Shown in pieces: positions 34,298 through 47,191 of a stretch of 64,000 bases of DNA (positions within the stretch are counted from its first letter, which is position 1; every line of letters begins with the position of its first letter). The stretch spans positions 54,385,547 to 54,449,546 of the forward strand of contig CM054154.1 of NCBI GenBank assembly GCA_028751875.1, given 5' to 3'. The position numbers and the translations under genes are program-made. The notes below the pieces were generated by a model, which was given only the letters and a program-made list of their open reading frames with translations, searched no databases and had not been told where the DNA came from. The DNA comes from Rapana venosa. Taxonomy: Eukaryota; Mollusca; Gastropoda; Neogastropoda; Muricidae.

Positions 34298-36515
34298 GCA
34301 GTGACCACGACATGGTACTCATGACCCTACAGATCAAGCTGAAGACCAAGAACCAGAAGAGAAATCCCCGTTTGCGGTTCAACATGGAAAAGCTGAAGGA
34401 CCCCGAAGTCGCTGAAATCTTTACAGCTGAGATAGGGGGCAGATATGCAGCACTGAATTTCCTCCAAGATGACATCAACAACCTCACTGAGACCTTCAGC
34501 AAGACCATTCAGGAGACAGCACTGAAGATCCTTGGGAAAGAAAGGAAAAAGAACCAACCGTGGGTTACCAACGATATCCTGGACCTGTGCGATCAACGTA
34601 GGGAGCTAAAGCCAGAGAAGAACAAAAACCCAGAAACGGCCGAAGAGTATAGAACAGTCAACAGGTCAATCAAGAAGAAGATGACTGAGGCCATGGGGAA
34701 CTGGATGTCAGAACAATGCTCCAAGGTTGAGAAGGCAATGGCGAAAGGAGACAGCAAAGAGGCGAACCAGACCATCAAGATACTAACCAAGTCCCAGCAG
34801 CCAAAGACCTTCGTTATTGAAGACAAAAAGGGGTCAGTCCTTACAGAGAGCGCCACTATCATGAAGAGATGGACAGAATATTGCAGAGACCTGTACAACT
34901 ACAAGCTGAAGGCTGATCCGAACAAACTTCACGAGCAAGATCCCAGACCATCAGATCCTGAAAGCACACAGGTGCTCGAGGAAGAGATAGAAGAAGCAGT
35001 AAGATCCTTGAAAGGAGGCAAGTCACCAGGGATTGACAACATCCCGGCTGAGCTCATCAAGTACGGAGGCCCAGAGATGATCAAGGCACTAACAATCATC
35101 TGCCAACGCATCTGGACCAGCAAAGAGTGGCCTGAACAGTGGACCCAATCCATCATAGTTCCACTTCCAAAGAAGGGAGACCTGAAGAAGTGCCAAAATT
35201 AGAGAACAATCAGTCTGATAAGCCATCCTAGCAAAGTTATGCTACCCATTGCCTTAAACAGACTGAAACCACAAGCAGAAGAAATCCTATCAGAAGAACA
35301 GGCAGGATTCAGACCAGGTCGAAGCACTGTTGAGCAGATCTTCAACATCAGAATGCTCATAGAGAAGCACCTCCAACATCAACTACAGCTCTACAACAAC
35401 TTCATTGACTTCAAGAAGGCCTTCGACCGAGTGTGGCAGGAAGCTCTGTGGCAAGTCATGAGAGACTATAACTTCGACGAGGACCTGATTCAAGTCATCC
35501 AGGCGCTGTCTGACAGCTCCCACAGCGCAGTCCTCATGGGTGGAGAAATCGGGGAGTTCTTCCGGACCTCAGTTGGAGTTCGACAAGGCTGTCCGCTATC
35601 CCCCGTTCTTTTCAACGTGTTCCTGGAGAACATCATGCAGGAGGCCCTCCTTGACTTCAAGACCACAATCACAATAGGAGGAAGGCCAGTCTGCAATCTT
35701 CGATTCGCAGACGATATTGATCTCATGGGCCGCAGTGAAGAAGAACTCCAGGATCTCACCACCAGACTGGAAACATCAGCCAATGCCCACGGTATGGAGA
35801 TCAGCACGGAAAAGAGCAAGATCCTAGTGAACAGTACCACACCGACCACTCCCACCAGCATCAAGATGAGTGGCGAGACACTAGAGGAGGTGGAAACTTT
35901 CAAGTACCTTGGAGCAGTCATCACCAAAGAAGGTACGAGCACACAAGAGGTGAAGATCAGACTTGCTGTGGCACTCTCCTCCATGACTAAGCTGGTGAAA
36001 GTGTGGAGAAACCATAACATCAGAACCCACACTAAGGTCAGACTCTACAAGGCTTTCGTCACATCCATTGCCTTGTACAGCTGTGAAGCATGGACACTCA
36101 CTGCCGATTTAGAACGTCGCATTCAAGCCTTTGAGATGAAGTGCCTCAGGAGGATCCTGAACATCACCTATAGAGACCGTAAAACCAACGACTACGTCTG
36201 GCAGCAGATCGAGGCACTGGCTGGCAAACAAGAACCATTGCTAGATACAGTCAAACGGAGGAAATTGAAATGGTTTGGCCACACAACAAGGCATAACAGC
36301 CTGTCAAAGACAGTCCTGCAGGGAATGGTGAAAGGAGCAAGGAGGCAGGGACGACCACGCAAAAGCTGGATATCCAACATCAAGGAGTGGACCGGCCTCA
36401 CTGTACCAAACCTCCTGAAAGCAGCCCAGGACAGAACCATTTGGCGGTCCACTTCCAGCGTCCGTGCGGGTACCCCAACGGTCGTCCCGACCAAGGGATG
36501 ATGATGATGGTGATG
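34298..36515 (+). mobile_element. RTE-A LINE, 5'-truncated, flanked by 6-bp TSD
   Basis: It begins abruptly inside the endonuclease (SDHDMVLMTL) and ends with GTCGTCCCGACCAAGGGATG plus GATGATG tail. AGAATG lies immediately outside on both sides (34,292-34,297 and 36,516-36,521), a probable target-site duplication. It splits the minus-strand LINE. Its nearest relative is the inverted copy at 59.6-62.7 kb, which covers the missing endonuclease. Confidence 0.88.
34312..36501 (+). pseudogene. RTE-A ORF2: EN end, RT and C-terminus, one stop
   Basis: One continuous frame of about 730 codons broken by a single TAG at 35,200-35,202, where the other copy reads Tyr (QNYRTISL). Order: last EN residues, basic linker, RT entry (GGKSPGIDNIPAELIKYGG), IIVPLPKKGD, the stop, EEQAGFRPGRSTVEQIFNIR, FIDFKKAFDRVW (catalytic Asp), GVRQGCPLSPVLFNVFLENI, LRFADDIDLMG (catalytic Asp pair), STEKSKILVNST, FKYLGAVITKEG, then a C-terminal RRKLKWFGHTTRH and WISNIKEWTG. 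The RT core motifs look intact. Truncation of EN and the nonsense codon make it non-autonomous. The overall wording fits the RTE clade. Confidence 0.88.
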
Positions 36516-37732
36516 AGAATGAATACTTGAACAAAACTGTCTCTCCCACAAACAGTCAAATCTGCTTTGTACTAAAATATGTTGTACCTTATTTAGCCAT
36601 GATGATTGAATCAAGGATTTGTCATGTAAATCTTTCATCATCTGATAAACATTTGAGGATAGCTTTTCAGACTGGACGTCAAGCAGCTGCATCCAGAGAC
36701 GAACCATTCGAACAGAGACCAAAATAGACAAAGGATATCTGCCCCTTTCTCCATATGGTAGCGAAGTTGACGTTGTACGCTTTAAACCATAATATACTTT
36801 AAAAATCTTAACTGAAACTTGTCAAGTATCGTTAGGTTTTCATATCCCCAAATTTCACATCCATACAACAAAACAGGCACAAGGATGTTATCGAATAAAT
36901 CAAGTGTCACATGTATAGGTAGTTCTTTTTGCCTTGCAGTCCTTATCGAACTAAACATGACTTAAGTAGCTTTATCATAAGTATTTTTTTGCATTTTGCA
37001 AAACTTCCACTCTTACTCAAGTTAATTACTAAATATTTAAAACTATTAAAAACTTCTAACGCTTTTCTACCATAAGTTAACATGTTACAGATCTATTGCG
37101 GCCGAAAACCATGATTTTTGTTTTCACTGGATTCACAAGTTTCCACTGAGAACAGTAAGCATATAAATTGTCTAAATCATCTTGTAACCCCTTTTTTGTA
37201 TTAGAGAATAAAATAGTATCATCAAGCTTGACATAGCTGGTGAACATTGTTCCATCCGATGAAAGTTGAATATTCAATGACAAACAATTTCTATCTGTCA
37301 AATATTGTTCCAAATCATTCAGAAACAGAAAACAAAACATGAAAAAGACTATCCCCTTGACGAACACCAATAAAACTTTTGAAATATTCTGAACAGGCTC
37401 TATCATTAACAAAACACAAGATTTTACATTTTCATACATGTTCATGATGACTTTCAGTATTTTTCCGTTTACATTTTGTTTTGCCAGTTTATACCATAAG
37501 GCACTACGCCATACAGAATCAAAAGCCTTCTGATAATCAACAAAAGCATAGTATAACGGGGCTTTTTTAAACTTAGAAATATATAAAAAAAACATTTCAA
37601 AATGAAACAATTATCTGTAGTAGAGTGGCACTTTCTGAAGCCTGCCTGATTTTCCAAAAGTATCTTGGTTGTCTCAAGAAATTTTGACAACCTGATGTTT
37701 AAAACAGAAGTGAAAAGTTTTCCAATACAACT

Positions 37733-39000
37733 CTTCTTCTTCTTCTTCTTCTTCAAGTGTCGGTCTGGTCCTGCAGACATCCACGATCATGGCTCTCCAT
37801 TCTTCCCTGTTCTCGGTCCCTCTCATGAGCTCATTGTTGGTGCCCTCTTTATTCCTTGCGAATTTGTTTAAGCTGTCTGTGAATTTTGTGCGTTGTCTTC
37901 CTCTGCTCTTGTTTCCATAGATTTTGCCACTCCATAACAGTTTCTCTAGTCCGTCAGCCCTGATTATATGGCCGAAAAATTTGAGCTGTCTTTCTCTGAT
38001 GGTGTTGAGAAGGGATCTCTTGTATCCAGCCATTTCCATTACTTCTGCGTTTGTTTTTCTTTTTGTTCATGAGACTTTCATGATTCTCCGGATGAACCAC
38101 ATCTCCACTGCTTCTAGTCGCTGTTCTGTCCTTGGCTAGGGCCGCACTCAAAACCCTACAGAAGAATGGACCATGGGTTTGGCTCTCAAAACCCATGGAC
38201 TTTTTCTTGAGGCTTACCCTTTACTGTTGGAAAAAAATGAAATTTCAAGTTTTAAAATTTTCCCTTTTAAAAATTGCCCGGTTCTCTTCTTGTTTTCCCT
38301 GGGGTTATATTTGGGCCCCCCGGGGTGATAGTAAAAACCAAGGTATTTTAAAGGGGTTTTTATTTTGTTTTGATTCTCCCCGGTTTTTACGGGTTTATTT
38401 GCATTTTGGTGGTAAAAAACATTTTTTTTCGAGATCACCATGCATTCTGCCCTTATTTGCTTTTGGACTGTAACCCTTTTCTTTTCGCTTTCGTCGTTAC
38501 GTTTTTAAAAAACTTTTGGGCAGTTTTTTTCGAGTCAGCGAAAAGGACTGTTCATCTGCATATCTCAGGTTGTTGATGTTGTGGCCACCTAAAAAAAAAT
38601 TCCCTCAGTTTTCTCGGGAAAATTTCGTAGAATTTTTTCCCACTATATACTTTAAATAAATCGGGTGGGGAACAGGGAGCCCTCCCCTCAAAAACCCCTA
38701 AATTTGGGCTAAATTGACTGATGCCCTTTGTCACTCTAATGGCTCCCAAAACCGTTCCCAATAAAATTTTTCTGAGGCTCGAAGACCCTTTCCCGTCGAT
38801 GTTTTACCCCTGCCAGAAATCAAAAAATTTCGGAGTGCCCATACTTTGTCGAAGCTTTTGAGTTTTCAATGAACGAGGTACGGGCCCCTTTTTCTGGACC
38901 TCGTGGACTTCCAAGAGTTTTTTTAAATGCGAAATTGCATTTCGGGGCCCCTTTTGTCTGCCATGAAACCCAAAATTTTTTTTTTCCCTGAAAATTTCGG
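37733..39000 (-). mobile_element. LINE fragment with GAA tail, RT to C-terminus
   Basis: Minus strand: decayed RT in distorted sequence (KAFDKVWA-like near 38,865-38,840; a QGCxLSPDLFxVYS-like stretch at 38,700-38,650; RYAD near 38,560), then NTIRERQLKFFGHIIRADGL (38,010-37,950), a basic segment, ENREEWRAMIVDVCRTRPTL and a (GAA)n tail (37,735-37,757). It cuts into the minus-strand LINE at 37,732. The left part is clean sequence; from about 38,165 it is error-rich. Confidence 0.7.
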
Positions 39001-41179
39001 GAGAAATTTTATTTTTTCCTTTTCCCTTAAAAGGGAGAAATTCGTAAAAGAACTTTGGTGGGGTTTACTCAAAAAGGGTTAACCTCTATAATTATCACAC
39101 TCATATTTTCCCCTTTTCCCCCCTTAAAAAATTATTTTTTAATTCTGGTATCTTTTCCAGTACCAAAAACATTTTAAAAACAATTGAAAAACAACCTTTA
39201 AGCACTAAAATTGCTAACTTGACATAATCAAAAATAAACATTATCAAACCCCTGCGCCTTTCATTAAATAAAGGGGCATTTCCATTTCTTTTCAGTTTTT
39301 AAAATCTTTAAAGAATAAAAACTAAAAGTAAAATCGGAAAGGGTTTTTTCCAAACACACACACACGGGAAAACACACAACACAAACACACACACACACAC
39401 ACAAAACCACCCACACACACCCACACACACACACCACACCAACAACACACACACACAAAACCCAGTTTTTAATCCCAAAGGGTATTAAACCCAAAAAGGG
39501 GGCCGTCTTTGTTTTTTACATTTACTTATTTTTAATTTTTTTTTAAACAGATAAAAGCTGAGTTCAAATTTTAAGGTTTGCAAGTTCTTTAGTTCAAGTT
39601 AAAAGAGTGTTTTGGGTCCTTATGTAAGATTCTCCTTGCTGAGAAAATTTTAAAATTTTTGGGTGTTTGTTATTTTTAGTCTCACAGTATTTTAAACAAT
39701 GATAACAATGAAAAAAAAATTTCAATTTTTTAAGATTTTAAAACAGAAAAAAATAATTACAAATCTTTAAAAATCATATACAAAAATATTTTTGTTTACC
39801 ACATTGAAAAGATTCCCTTATTTTTAATAAAAAAATAGGAAAAAAAAATGAGAGTATTTTTGGGGAAATTAGAAGTTAAAATGGAAAAGGGGGTTAACAT
39901 AAACTTAAAATTAGGTACACAAAAAAGACATGTTGACATTTTTGGGATGAAATATTTTTTACGGGAAACACATTAAGTTTTTTTTTAAACTGTAGAAAGG
40001 GATTTCAAACCGGGCTAAAAGTCTGTACATTACTGCAGACCAAAGAGAAAAGATCTATCATGCTTAAAGGGCTTTTCAGAATTTCGTTTAAAAGGGAAAG
40101 GGGGGATTTTTTTTTACTGCAAAATTTAAAGAAAATTGTATGGAAAACAAATGATCAGCAAAACTAAATTAAAAATCAACAAGAATTTTTTTCATGGGAT
40201 GTCATATATTCCCCCCCCGGGTTTTCTTTTTTGGAAAAAATGGGGGAATTTAGAACAAGAAAATAAAAAATTTGTCTGAAAGAGGGTCAATAATACGGGG
40301 CAGAATCTAATCGGATCAGTAAAGATATGATTTTTATAAAATAGATCCAAAAACCAAGTTCCCTACATTTTTCCCTTTAAAAAAATCAATAGACCAATTT
40401 TACCCAAAGATGTTAAATTTGGAAAGAATTGTAAAAAAAATAGGGCAACAAATTACAAAAATTTTTGTACAAAAAAACCCAAAATTGTATATTTTAAAAG
40501 GGCCGAACATTGGGAGTTTTACGGGGAAATTTACAGCTTAAACCCCCAAGGGTTGAAGTATTGTGGATTTTTTTCTTTTCCCTAAAAGGGTCATTTTTGA
40601 AAGAGGTGAAAAATTAAAATTTTAAAAATTTAATGGAATACTCAAATCTTTCCCCAAATTTTAAATTAGATACCAAAATACCAGATATAACAAAACCTTT
40701 TTGCAGAGATCTATCAAAATAGAAAAGAGACACAAAAAGGCAGAGTATTTTAAAAAAAGATTCACAACAACAAACACTTTTTTTGGTAGGGGAAAAAAAA
40801 TTTCCCCAAAAAAACAATTTAAAAAAGGCACTTCCCCACCATTAATAAAAATCCACATAACACAAAAAAAAACCAAACAAATACATTATTAAAACAAACT
40901 AAAAAAGCAACCTTATTCAAAAAAATGCAGTAAATGAATGTTCCAGCCCAACTCCTGATATCTTTATCAAAGTGGAAAATTTAAAGCTTAAGAACAAAAA
41001 AGTAAAAACCTGTAAGAAAAAATAAAAACAAAAAAAAAAAAGGGTTTTGCCTCAGAATGTAACAGTACAGAAAAAGAAAATTCTTCTAAATGCAAAAACC
41101 AAACGCGGAATAAATCTGAACTTCGACAAAAAAACTTATGAAAAGAAAACAAAAAATACTTGGGATTAAAAAATAAAAA
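39001..41179. other. AT-rich distorted sequence, no recognisable gene
   Basis: A CA-type microsatellite is readable at 39,355-39,458. The rest is A/T-run-dominated, and nothing is identified with confidence. Confidence 0.5.
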
Positions 41180-41639
41180 AGAAAATCTTAAAAAAATTCT
41201 TTTGGTGGGAAAAAGTTACTATGCAATTTGACAAGATCCGAGAATTTTGGGTGGAAAATTTAACAATTTTAAAAAAAAAGCGAAGATGATGGAAATTAAA
41301 ACATCAAAATTTCAAATTGGGCAGCATTTTTAAAAACCCTTTATTGGAAAAAAACCCGCAAAGGGGATTCAAAAGGGCCCAAAAAACAAATGCAAAAAAT
41401 GTTAAAATGAATTAGAAGTAACTAATAACCCAAATCCACCCAAGAAAATTACGATGGGGGAAAATTTAACAAAAACAAAAAAAAGACCGAAAAATAACAA
41501 ATTAACCGGGAAAATACAATAAATTCGTCTAACCCTTATAAAAAACAATGCAAAAATTTTTTAAAATTGTATTAGAAAAAGGTAAAATTTTCCCCATAAA
41601 TTTAAAAAAATAAGGGGGGTTTTCCCCCAATTTTTAAAT

Positions 41640-43790
41640 TAAAAAGCGGATGCTTTCCCCAGTCCCCTGGATAATCAAGATATCTTTCTTGTTTCCCTTT
41701 ATCGATGAGGGCCCTGTAGTTAGTTGAAGAATATCTCAAAGTTTTCCCCTCATCGTGATCCTTTGTTGGGTGAGGGGCTTGAATCACTGTAAAATTTTGA
41801 ATGGGGCGGCCCTGAGGTGGATGCCAAAAGGGCCGGCGGTTTACTGGGTAGTACCCTTTTCCCAAATTTTCCTTGATGTTTTTGGGTTACAAGCATCCCT
41901 ACCCATTGATATACTTGTCCTGCTCCCCCGCTATATAGAGCAAAATGCCCCGGGTCAGTATGGTGTTAAAACCGTGCCCCCTTTCATCTGACCTAAACAG
42001 AGAGACCTACCAGATGCCGGGTGTACCGCCCACTCGTAAAGCATTCTTGAGTTTGCCTTTTTTGGGGCCAACTTTCCTGACGCTCCACGTTGCAAAGGGG
42101 ATATGTACCCCCTTCCTCTGATTTTTTTTGTGGGGTTTTCCCCCCAGTACCCACATTTGGGCCCCCTTCCGCCCTGGTGGCAGAGGGAAGGCGGGGCCCT
42201 TTTTTAAACCCGGGCGGCGACCGTTTCCGAATTTTCTTTTTTTGGGTTTTGGGCCATTCCATAAAAGCGTGCCCGGGGCAAAAAGCCCCCTTTGGCGGCG
42301 CCATCTCTCTCCGGGCGTGTTTTTTTGGGTTGGGTTGCCCTCCCCACATGTACAGGTGGTACCGGTTTCCCCTGGTTATCGGTAGCAAGGACACCTCTGA
42401 CCTGACCTCCAAAAAACTACAGGACAATCACCCTCATAATCACCCCATAAAGTCTTTGCTGAAATAAACCTAAACGGGCTAAACCCACGGGCCCAGAAGA
42501 GATCATCTCTAAAGGGAGCAGGCCGGTTTCTCCCCAAATAGAAGCACCATAGAAAGATTTTCCCAACCTGAGGGTTCTGTTGAGAAAAACAGCCACATCA
42601 AAAAGAAAATCCCCTTCCACTCTCATTGTTTTTTAAAAAAGGGCCTTCGATAGGGTTTTCCCATGTTCTCTGAGGCCCCATAACACATTAACAGGGGCCA
42701 AAGCTGTTTCCCACACCATCAAGGAATTTCTACTAAAAGGGGCCACCAGTGCAGTACTCTACAGGGCACGGTGGGGGAAAGGGTTTTCCGTACCTCAGGG
42801 GGGTCTGACGGGGATGTCTGCTGCGCCGACACTGTTTTAAATTTTTTCCCTCGAATGCACGATGACTGACCCTTTGGAAACCACATGGGCCCCATAAACC
42901 TTTGGGGGGCGAACAATCACCAACCCGGGTTTGCCGATGACACGAGGGTCGGCGGGAAATTTAAGAGGAACGGGCCCAACCTAGTGAAGAAACCGGGACA
43001 AAAATTCCTACGAAAACGGCAGGGAAAATAAAGAGCGCCGAAAAAAAACCAAGCTAATTCAAAAAAGGGGGCCCCCCCCCAAATTCCCCAAACCAAGATC
43101 CCCTCACCCGGAAAAGAATTTGGGGGCATTTTGACCATTTCAATACCTTGGAGCCATCATAAGTGAGGAAGGATCGAAGACCAAAATCCAGCAAGAGGGG
43201 CCACAAACAGCAGCAGAAATGGCAAGACTGAAGACCTATGGAAGACGGGAAAATCCCTCTGGGAAACCAAAGGGAAAAAGTTACAAAACCGCTAGTCACC
43301 TCAATAAATGTTTTAAACCTTTGGGGGCCCATGGACACGAACGCAGACCTAAAAAGAGGCCCCCCGAGCAGTAAAAATGAATGCCTCAAAAGGGCTCCTT
43401 GGCATCCCCATAAAAGGGAAACATAACAAAACCAAAAATGAAGTCCACAGAAAGATAAACTCAACAAGTGCGGGACTATGAAGACCAAAATGACCACGGC
43501 AAAAAAAGGGGAAAAACTCAGATGGTAGGGGGCACTAACACGCCCAGAAGGATTTCCCAAAAGCCCAATCCGAAAGGGAAAAAACAGTCCCAGGGAAAGA
43601 AAAACGGGGAGAACAGAGGAGAAAGGGGGCCGACGCCACCCGTTTTGGCCCGGGAAGAACACATGTCACCCAGGCACTCGCCCACGCCCCGCACTAAGGG
43701 AGCCAGCTGGTCCCCCGGGTTCGCCACCATGCAGCGCCCACCCCCCGGGCAGGTTAGGGACCAGTAACCCGGAAGGGATATAAAACCCCC
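41640..43790 (+). mobile_element. Distorted RTE-like LINE nested in another LINE
   Basis: Higher GC than its surroundings. On the plus strand it reads YRTITLI-like text near 42,420, an EQAGF-like region near 42,510-42,545, KRAFDRVF near 42,640, GFADDT near 42,930 and FQYLGAIISEEGS near 43,140-43,175. These are RTE-like ORF2 motifs in order but in shifting frames. Sequence errors prevent finer placement. Confidence 0.55.
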
Positions 43791-44397
43791 AAAAACAAAA
43801 AGGGGAAAATAACTTTTGACAAACACTATTGGAAAATTTTTTTGGTAAAATACGGAATCAAAAAATTTTCTAAATTTTTTAAAAAATAACAATAATATCG
43901 TCAAAAACAACCCCGGGGTTTTCAAAAAGCATGAAACAACAAGGCCCATATTTTCCTACTTAACAACTTAATAAAAAGTGCACTAAAAGTAAAAATAAAA
44001 AAATTTTTATCACTGCTTTTACTTTTTTCAAAAAAGCTTTTGATAATGTGGGGCCCCGGGGTTTTTCTTAAAAAATTTTAAAAGGAAATGGGGATAGAAA
44101 GGAAAAATTTTTTTAATTAAATTAAAAACATGTTTTCCCCAATTGCAACAATTTTGACAAAAAAACGAGGCAAACACACAGATGGAATCATAGTAAAAAA
44201 AAAAAAGGGGGGTACATCAGGGAAACACATTTTTTTCTACTTTAATTTAAGGTATAAATAAAATGATATGGTTTTTCCCCAATGACAGGCCAAAAACTCA
44301 ACAAAACCCGGAAAAAGGCAAAAACAAGAGGGGAAAATGGGGGAAAAACTGGTTGTTGGGGTTTTTTGGGGGTGCCCCCCTTTTGGGTCAGACTAAA

Positions 44398-44442
44398 CGG
44401 GACAGATAGATAGATAATAGATAGATAAATAAATAAGTACAA
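44398..44442. repeat. Short GATA/TAAA simple repeat
   Basis: GATAGATAGATAATAGATAG followed by AAATAAATAA units, inside distorted LINE sequence. Confidence 0.7.
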
Positions 44443-45250
44443 AAATATTGTTTGAGAAAGATTGGCCAAAATAAAAACCCAAAGAAAAAAAAAACCTTGT
44501 TTACTCTATCTGACAATTTAGCTTATTTATAAAACAAAAACGTGGTTTTCAAACTAAACTAAAGAAACCCTACAAAATACTGGTTTTAAATTTGGGGGTT
44601 AAAGATAAACAAAAAAAAAAAAAAAGGAAATAGTCTTCACGAGATCCCCTTTCCAAAATTTCATTTAAAATTTTTAAATGTGGAAGAAATGAAATTTTGA
44701 AACAGTAAAACTTATAAAATACTAGGGGTCTTTTTTTATCAGAACAAAAAAAATTTTAAGCAACACAAGAAACATTTAGTAAAAAAAAGGCAAAAATCAA
44801 TGTACCCCTTTTAAAAAAGCAGTTCAGGAAAAAAATTTAAAGACAAATATAGGGAAGGGTTTATTTCAACTCACTGATAACCCCCCATTTTTTTATAATC
44901 TTTTTTTATTGGGACCAATACAGTTTTTAAAACAAACAAAATAAATTTTTTATCCAGACATTAGATCAAAAATTTCCCTTTTACAAATGTACAAGGGGAC
45001 TAACTACAAAAAAGTACAAAAAGGTCATTTATCATTTTTTGTTTTCAAAAAAAGATTTAAAAGATTACATACAGAATTTTTTCTAATATTTTGGGAAAAG
45101 GTACCCCAACTTTTTACTAAGTTTATGTACTGGAACCATTTTTTTGAAAAATTTTAAACTGCATTTGTTTGCAGGGGCTCCAAACTTTTTTCCCTTTCAT
45201 ATTTTTATTTTAAATTCATTCAAAAATTTCCAAAAATTTTGGTTTTTTTT

Positions 45251-47191
45251 TTTAAACCAAAACCACATTTTTTAAACAAAACATTGTTAACAAATTATTA
45301 AATCGAAACACTTCACCAGTTTTTTTAATTGCATCAGTGCCAAAAAAACATATTTCCCCATTTAAAGGGCCCCTCCCCTCACAATGAAAAGCAGTTATGG
45401 TTTTTTTATCACTTTAAGTTCCTTTTCCCGAAATTGTGTTCATACGAAAACTCCCCTAAATAATGGTTATCGTGTCCTTTTTTGCTACAAAAATTGGGAG
45501 TTGGGCCTATCGTAACTTTTATTTCTTTAATATTTGGGTTTGTGACTAAAATTCTATAACAAATCTTTTTTTTGGGAAAACCCTTTCAATTTTTTTTTTC
45601 TTTTTAAATTTTTTGTCAGTTTTTTTAAAACCCGTGCCAGTCTTTTGGAAAAAGTCCCAGCTGTCTTTCCCAAATTTACGAAAGATTTTTAAAAAAGTGG
45701 ATAATTTTTCCCCTTTCTAATCTTTTAAACCCTTAAAAAATAAAGGGTTCTTTTCCAGCTTTTTTATATAATTTCCCCCAGCAAAGGGCCTTTCCTACAA
45801 AAATTTGTCATCCAAATTTATAAATTTTTATTCCGAATATTGTTTGGGTTTGATCGCACACGCAAAAATAAAGCAAAAAGTGAAATTTTTGTCCTAATTT
45901 GCTTTATAAATTCTCATGATTTTAAAATCAAAACCCAAACTTTCCGCAAAATTTTAAACCCAAAAATAATTTTGTTTTGTGCCCCCTTTTATGTATAAGA
46001 ATTGGTCTCCCCCCTTTTTAATTTTTCCCCTTTTGAAAAATTTTGGGTTTTGCTAATAACTGTTTCTTAAACCCTTTGGATCCCCCTTTCTGCAAAAAGT
46101 TTCATAAGATTTTAAACACCCCTTTCAAAAATCTTGGTTTGAAAAATTTTTTTAAAGTTTTTGGGGCCACCCAAACTAAATCAAACTATATCAGGGGACA
46201 GCGAATGCAATATTTAAAAACCACTTTTGTTTCTGTGGTAAATTTTTTTAATCCATGCAATTTCAGTGATTTTAAAAATACCCGAGATTTTGTATACCTT
46301 TAAAAAACTGCCCTTTTTTTTTTGTTTTCCTTTTTAAATATCCCCTTTTTTCTTATCTGTTCTCTTTCCCCAAAACAAATTCATAACACAATTTTTGCAA
46401 AATGGGCAACTTGAGCATCCCGAGGAAATTTGGGAATAAAATCCATAAGTTACTAACTTTAAGAGTACTAGTGATTTTAAGCACTGCAAATCCAAACCAA
46501 AGGGGTTATTAATTTTTTTAGACCATAAACTTAAAAAAGTTCTTTTAAATTCATATAGTTTTTTCATTATATTTACTTTTCCGGGCAACTAGGGGAACGT
46601 TTTGTGAACCCCAATTTCCCAAAGGGTTTTTTAAAATTTTTTTGGTTCCACCCCCCAAATTTTTTTGTGATAATAGGTTTTTAGCAAATTTTTTTTTGCG
46701 CCCACAGAAAATTTTTTTGGTTTTTAAAACAAAGTTTAAAAATTTAAAAACCCCCCACAAATCCTCAAAGGGGTTTTAAAGGGTTTTGAAAAAGCACTTC
46801 CCTTTTGAATTTTTGGTCTCCCTCTAGAATTTAAAGATGAAACATCAAAAAATTGACATATCTTTAGGGTTTAGTAATTTTCTATTTTTTGCCCTAAAAT
46901 CGGGCTCTTTCCCTTTCAACAGGCAAATTTTCTGTGCATAAAATAAAAGATATGGAGCATGCTTCTCAATGCCCTTTTAGTTTTCCCCAGCCCAAATTCA
47001 AAAGACCCACACTGGCCCGGGCCTAAGGTAAAATAAACCAGGCAAAAGGAAAGGCAACTAGCTGCTTGCCCGCTGTGGGGGCCCGTTCAAGCCGAAAAAT
47101 TTCCCTTGTGTCTTTCAAAACAACCTCTTGCCCCCGTGAATTTTCAAAAAAAGACAAGCAAAACACTCTTTAAAATAAATTTTTAAAAGAA
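45251..47191. other. Distorted sequence with traces of a minus-strand LINE end
   Basis: The minus-strand frame 46,588-46,334 ends in a cysteine-rich CSSCPFCKNC stretch, reminiscent of LINE C-terminal knuckles, but errors make assignment unsafe. Nothing else is identified. Confidence 0.35.

Larger units (their letters stand above)
33185..37735 (-). mobile_element. Minus-strand LINE, twice interrupted
   Basis: In sense order from high to low coordinates: RT (LENQAGFRKCHSTTDNCF at 37,660-37,600; AFVDYQKAFDSVW at 37,550-37,510; KLDDTILFSN at 37,225-37,195; WKLVNPVKTKIMVFGRN), post-RT region to about 36,522, the RTE-A insertion, then GDEFNFIMECPHFKHLPQDF (34,020-33,960) ending FIRFAGIS at 33,847. 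The 3' UTR is interrupted by an RTE-B scrap and ends with GGAATTAAATCTTGAATC at 33,185-33,210. The catalytic YADD is decayed to KLDD. It is APE-type in style; the clade is not assigned. Confidence 0.75.
41180..45250 (+). mobile_element. Distorted LINE, interrupted by a second LINE
   Basis: Fragments readable on the plus strand: REFW-type linker near 41,240; FFKKAFDNVG near 44,025-44,055 (RT first catalytic motif); a HQGN motif near 44,210; ILGVFFYQNK near 44,720-44,745 (post-RT). These occur in LINE order with a GC-richer insert between about 41,640 and 43,790. All of it is error-distorted, so the family is unassigned. Confidence 0.5.

Noticed and set aside
35490..36032. Minus-strand frame of 180 codons, and its mirror on the plus strand at 60,104-60,649
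   Set aside because: Exact antisense shadows of the RTE-A RT domain in the two copies.
36192..36731. Minus-strand frame of 179 codons
   Set aside because: The part below 36,515 is antisense to RTE-A; only the short upstream part belongs to the minus-strand LINE.
41993..43949. Pro/Gly-rich frames of 100-200 codons on both strands
   Set aside because: Error-distorted nested LINE sequence; frames disagree with the readable RT words.
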